Source: a virus. From it: 48,436 bases of DNA. The stretch covers positions 1 through 48,436 of IMG/VR virus record IMGVR_UViG_3300044837_000056; one strand, given 5' to 3'. The translations under genes and the position numbers were made by a program. The notes below the pieces were generated by a model that worked only from the letters and a program-made list of their open reading frames with translations, was not told the DNA's origin and did not search any database. Shown one piece after another: positions 45,801 to 48,436 of this stretch (position 1 is its first letter; each line of letters opens with the position of its first letter).

Positions 45801-48436
45801 GTCGTTACTGGTGAGTTGTTGTAGCCCGCCACATTGCAGGTGAGAGCCTTGACAGTCTGATTGCTTGATACGGTGATTGGCGCGGTGTAGGTCGTGCTGG
45901 CACACGTCGGCGTGCCGCTGGTGCTATAGTGGATCACTCCGTTGACGGAGGGAGAAGCCATGGCAACCGTGCGAGTCGTGCCGTAATGTCCAGTACCAGG
46001 GGACATGATCGGAGCGATAGCCGTAGGTAGAGTCGAGTTCTGATAGAACCCAGCCATGACGATGGTTGGCCTGCCGCTACCTGATGCCCACGTACCACCG
46101 AAAGAATAGGTGCCAGTGGAAGCCTCGAAGACGCTGCCGAATATCGAGTTATTGGATGTCAGGGTGCCGTCAACATTGAATGGCCCACTAATCGTCGGAG
46201 TGTTCGGGGCCCCACCAAGGGCCGCCAGAATCATCTCATTGGCCTTTGAGTTGGAGCATGAGACTGATTTAGATGTCGTAGTGGCTAGCGGTGTCGTTAG
46301 TGACTGAATGCAGCTAATGTCAACCGCATTCGCTCCGGTGATTTCGTAGAATGTGAGGCCGCCAGTCCATGCCGCCTGAGTGACGTTGATCGTAGACATC
46401 GCAGGAGCATTCAACATGAAGGCGATACTCACCCACTGCGTATTGTCCGAGTTGGCTAACATGCTTGAGTTCAGCGGTGACCATACACCCCCGCCTTGAA
46501 TGTTCGTTATAGGCTTAGTGCTCGTCTCCACAATCACCAGCAGCGAACCTGCAGCCGTTGGTGTTGCAGGGGTGATCGTTGGATTCGTACACCCCCCAGA
46601 GCAGTCAACAAAGGTAGGGTTCTGGTTACACTTTGGGCCCGCATAAAGGGTGCAGGGTGCCGTAAGAGGTGGGTCTGCCGCATAGCAGGCCGCCGCATCG
46701 AAGGCCGTCAGGAAGCCGCTAGTTTTCGCGGTGTTGTTATAGCAAAGCTGCGCGGGAATCATGGTGGCGTGAGTCGCCGTATTTGTAATGACATTCAGCG
46801 TTCCAGCTACGTCAGGGCCGATAGCGGGATACTGTGGGCAGACTCCGGTGGAGGGGTTCTTCCAGAACGATAGCCCCGTACCGCAGGATGCATGGGCCGC
46901 AGTGACTCCGTTGTAGAACGATGCTGGGAGGGTCGTAGACGGGCTAGACAAGACTGGGAATATGCCTGTCGAATTGCCCCTCTCATCAGCCGTGCAAGCC
47001 GCGTTCCCCGCTCCTGATGCCGTGCAGAAGCGAATGCCGTTCGATCCCGTCGAACCGCAAGCCGTTCCGCTATGGCCGCCGTTTGTGCAGTAGGTCACGG
47101 AATCCCAATTACCCCAACGCATCAGACTGGTGAGGGTCGTGATGTCATAGTCAGTGGTGCCTATTTCGCAGCGGTTGCTGAATCCCACCTCATAGATGAA
47201 GTTGTTTGACCCAATCGCGTGCGCGTTGTCGCATGTGTAGTTCAGGTGAAAGGTAGGATCGCCCAAGACGTTGCCCACGATGTTCGCGTAGCGATTCCAC
47301 GCAGCAACCGCTACAGGCAACTGGAAGTTTGTCTTGTTCGGGTCATTGCCACTAGAGCGATTGCGGAAGAATGTATTCGCGTTGCCCCCGCCCCAGATAT
47401 CGTCCCACGCCAGCGTTGCCACCGTGTTCCCCTCTGAGAGTTCGAGGAAGTTCTGAACGCGGTGCGTGTCGAGAGTCGGGAATTGATTGCCGGCAGAGGT
47501 GTTCAGCGCGTAGTTATAGCCCAAAACGGTGCCGTAGGAGGTTTCGAGATTAACCGGCGAGGTGGTTCCGAAGATGATGTTGTTTTCCACCTTGATCAAA
47601 CTGGTGGTGTCGAGTTCGAAGCCATACTCAGTTGGAGCGCCCGCCGCGTTGGATTCTGAGATGTACCCGTCGCGGAACTCGTCCTTATAGCTCCAGAGGG
47701 AGTAGATTGCAGCCCTGTGGCCGTTTATCACGGCAAGATTCTTGGACCAGCAGTAATTGCAGAAGTCGAAGGATACAGCGAAGTCCGAGGCCGCATGTCC
47801 GCCGCTTCCATCGCCCGCGTCCACGGTCATGTTCTCGATCCCGTTGAAAGACACTGAACCGCCCGAAGTGGCCCACCAGAACACTTGCGGAGTCAACCCA
47901 GAGGTGTAGTCATGCGACAGGCCAGGGGCATCAATGGTGATATGCGTACTATCGGGGACGGTGAGGATCTTCACCAGTTCAAGCTGTGCGCGAGCAGTGC
48001 TGCCGGAGAATCCAGAAGTGCCGTTCCTTCCGGCATTCTCTGTGCCTTCATTGCCTACGATGTTGACGTAGTTTGAATCGTTCAGTTGGTCGATCTGCAC
48101 TACCATGCCTGCAGAGAGGCCAGTGCTGCTGGCCACCGTCAATGTCGTGCTGCCTTGAGTGAGGGTGCTTAGATTAGTTGCGAATAGCGAGCCAGAGGGG
48201 ATGCCTCCCTGTCCTGCGGTGCCAAGTCCTAGCAGGATGTTGTTTCCGTTGAGGATAATTTTGGTAGTTGTCGGACCCGAGCCGCGCAGTACGAAATTAT
48301 TGTGGCCGTTGCTGAAGGCGGAACCGGAGAGGGTGAATGTTCCCGATGGGATGCGGATTACGCTATTGGCCGGGGCCGAGGCGATTGCGGCATTGATGCT
48401 GGAGGCTGTGACCGTTCCGCCGTTGACGGTGTTGCA
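42824..48436 (-). CDS. Giant tailspike-like protein, main part (C-terminal ~1870 residues)
   Basis: This part continues the gene that starts at 292 across the circular join; the last 127 bases duplicate 1-127. In full-length numbering there is a first Asn/Gly-rich beta-helix region up to about residue 650. A Cys-containing beta-sandwich-like module follows (~655-852), then a chitobiase C-terminal-type repeat (~862-938; PIMSPGTG...VIHYSTSG). A second long beta-helix (~944-1800) ends with the LTSSSPARTAG type of sequence seen at the end of right-handed helices. A Big_2-like Ig domain lies near 1820-1905, then a short GSSFKTSGNFSATGTF tail. This multi-module build recalls secreted adhesins as much as phage spikes. 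No frameshift is visible. TTG at 48142 is an internal codon, not the start. The endolysin gene begins 10 bases downstream. Confidence 0.85.
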   Translation of the reverse strand, partial: CNTVNGGTVTASSINAAIASAPANSVIRIPSGTFTLSGSAFSNGHNNFVLRGSGPTTTKIILNGNNILLGLGTAGQGGIPSGSLFATNLSTLTQGSTTLTVASSTGLSAGMVVQIDQLNDSNYVNIVGNEGTENAGRNGTSGFSGSTARAQLELVKILTVPDSTHITIDAPGLSHDYTSGLTPQVFWWATSGGSVSFNGIENMTVDAGDGSGGHAASDFAVSFDFCNYCWSKNLAVINGHRAAIYSLWSYKDEFRDGYISESNAAGAPTEYGFELDTTSLIKVENNIIFGTTSPVNLETSYGTVLGYNYALNTSAGNQFPTLDTHRVQNFLELSEGNTVATLAWDDIWGGGNANTFFRNRSSGNDPNKTNFQLPVAVAAWNRYANIVGNVLGDPTFHLNYTCDNAHAIGSNNFIYEVGFSNRCEIGTTDYDITTLTSLMRWGNWDSVTYCTNGGHSGTACGSTGSNGIRFCTASGAGNAACTADERGNSTGIFPVLSSPSTTLPASFYNGVTAAHASCGTGLSFWKNPSTGVCPQYPAIGPDVAGTLNVITNTATHATMIPAQLCYNNTAKTSGFLTAFDAAACYAADPPLTAPCTLYAGPKCNQNPTFVDCSGGCTNPTITPATPTAAGSLLVIVETSTKPITNIQGGGVWSPLNSSMLANSDNTQWVSIAFMLNAPAMSTINVTQAAWTGGLTFYEITGANAVDISCIQSLTTPLATTTSKSVSCSNSKANEMILAALGGAPNTPTISGPFNVDGTLTSNNSIFGSVFEASTGTYSFGGTWASGSGRPTIVMAGFYQNSTLPTAIAPIMSPGTGHYGTTRTVAMASPSVNGVIHYSTSGTPTCASTTYTAPITVSSNQTVKALTCNVAGYNNSPVTTNVYAITGITSAQTWYVRADGAGLYTTARATTGGSSGPFTGSAIGCDGLADAPYPGSGTNQHCAVNDFRYLFDPQTFNNSDPNTWLPQGGDTIKITGCATNAQNSGNTTAPQCRLGYDNNTGAGFGSTWCWGGGVNGCSNPPIPSGTAGQHTRILGQNFASCSANSSKTYVFGGFGLGAVLDLSGAQYVDVQCINLTRNGNCIQHGSPALPSDCGTPSSPVNDYASDGLHTSQSTHDVFLTDMWIHGFPDRGSKGAIGGLVRCTRCNIDTNGEAGWDFDDGSGAFPDIYGNFSGNGTPSVNGQWDFLGSTLQWSGCNQEYPFVSAIPVTSCYSQGTAGYGDAVGGPPGGSIAANIVGSQFLYNVQDALDLGHSDAGPTGAGYSDQTKAPLVITKSTAFGNGGGTWKAGPNASPVTILNTVAIGNCSVMSKPITGTPSSFNANLQDFCRSGSLLSLNYHSLGTITISNNTFVTYFGTAVLLQGWEGAYADPGTTLNFQNNLTYGLENAVPNITFPAGQDYGGNNGGIGGFFYNTGLNPAETVTTNNRTNNLWFGVRSENCSTFVTDVCSSPLFVNQPAPCLVSGGSGCTFTEQTWNVFNQPPRTDFNGLEVPGALGTWVACFLPSCNPGGSTPSGTPTVAVGSTALSPNSLIMTVGGNNANLLGYLHVPCPINDCTKVTAINWRESFYIPSSTTHLQALEFDPDLYSNNWRYFASMQCDSVTGKWRFWNMAGNSWTVLNSAGGTIPTYSCAGVLTTTNTKQTIYLETTFDQTAHTYTYNKLVVNGTTVYTGLGNTYSADAFVGTPTLNFEQQIDSNSTNTTNVVYYADIDANVFSGITTPSFNLTSSSPARTAGVSYSGIQSTDFNSNAQTTPPTDGAVVFATGATVVSIAVTPNPGAVTVSGTLAMTCTATYSDSSTAACTSPVWSDTNTHSSINTSTGVVTGASVGADTITAVASSFTSPGVTVNVSAAPTGSSFKTSGNFSATGTFKANQ
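48310..48436. repeat. Terminal overlap, right copy (circular junction)
   Basis: Exact duplicate of bases 1-127. Count it once when computing genome length. It lies inside the coding sequence of the giant tail protein. Confidence 0.93.

Overview
The window is an apparently complete temperate tailed-phage genome assembled as a circle. Bases 1-127 recur exactly at 48310-48436, so the circle is 48,309 bp, and one very large reading frame runs across the join without losing frame. The gene set (Sf6-type small terminase, large terminase, ~760-residue portal, scaffold, ~420-residue coat, adaptor-like protein, a large beta-rich nozzle-like protein, several Ala/Gln-rich ejection-type proteins, beta-helix tailspikes; no tape measure and no tail tube or sheath seen) suggests a P22/Sf6-like podovirus with headful packaging. 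The host is not identified. The tail proteins carry Sec-like signal peptides plus Big_2 and chitobiase-C-type modules that resemble secreted proteins of soil bacteria such as Acidobacteriota, but that is only an inference.

Layout: almost everything is read on the minus strand. Going down the coordinates, transcription starts beside an attP-like site (37.7 kb) and runs through an early block (37.6-26.6 kb) of about 30 tightly overlapping genes. These include a cold-shock-like protein, ERF annealase, YqaJ exonuclease, HNH and VRR-NUC nucleases, a replisome-organizer-like protein, a MazG-like pyrophosphatase and an unusual number of tiny Cys-rich (zinc-ribbon-like) proteins. Next come a lysis-like membrane cassette (26.0-24.7 kb), packaging (24.6-22.6 kb), portal, scaffold, coat and head-tail genes (21.9-10.5 kb), ejection proteins (10.5-6.1 kb) and, after a terminator, four tail genes (5.9 kb through the circle junction to 42.8 kb) that end at an M15 endolysin. 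Downstream of the endolysin lies an HTH-metallophosphoesterase / JAMM-protease operon with small followers (42.3-40.2 kb).

The only convincing plus-strand operon (39.46-40.18 kb) diverges from the integrase: a ribbon-helix-helix regulator under a promoter overlapped by a 29-bp dyad, followed by three tiny ATGA-coupled genes, two of which are Cys-motif paralogues flanking a 31-residue membrane peptide. The integrase (38.2-39.3 kb) sits next to a 50-nt copy of the 3' part of a tRNA-Arg(CCG), the expected attP core.

Translation is coupled throughout. Most neighbours overlap by ATGA, GTGA, TAATG or TGATG, and these overlaps were used to choose starts and to find genes too short for ordinary ORF calling. 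The most unusual items are the signal-peptide-bearing tail proteins, the portal fragment pasted into a neighbouring gene between 9-bp direct repeats, the integrase lacking its first catalytic Arg, the HTH-phosphoesterase/JAMM pair, and the RHH / paired-Cys-protein operon.
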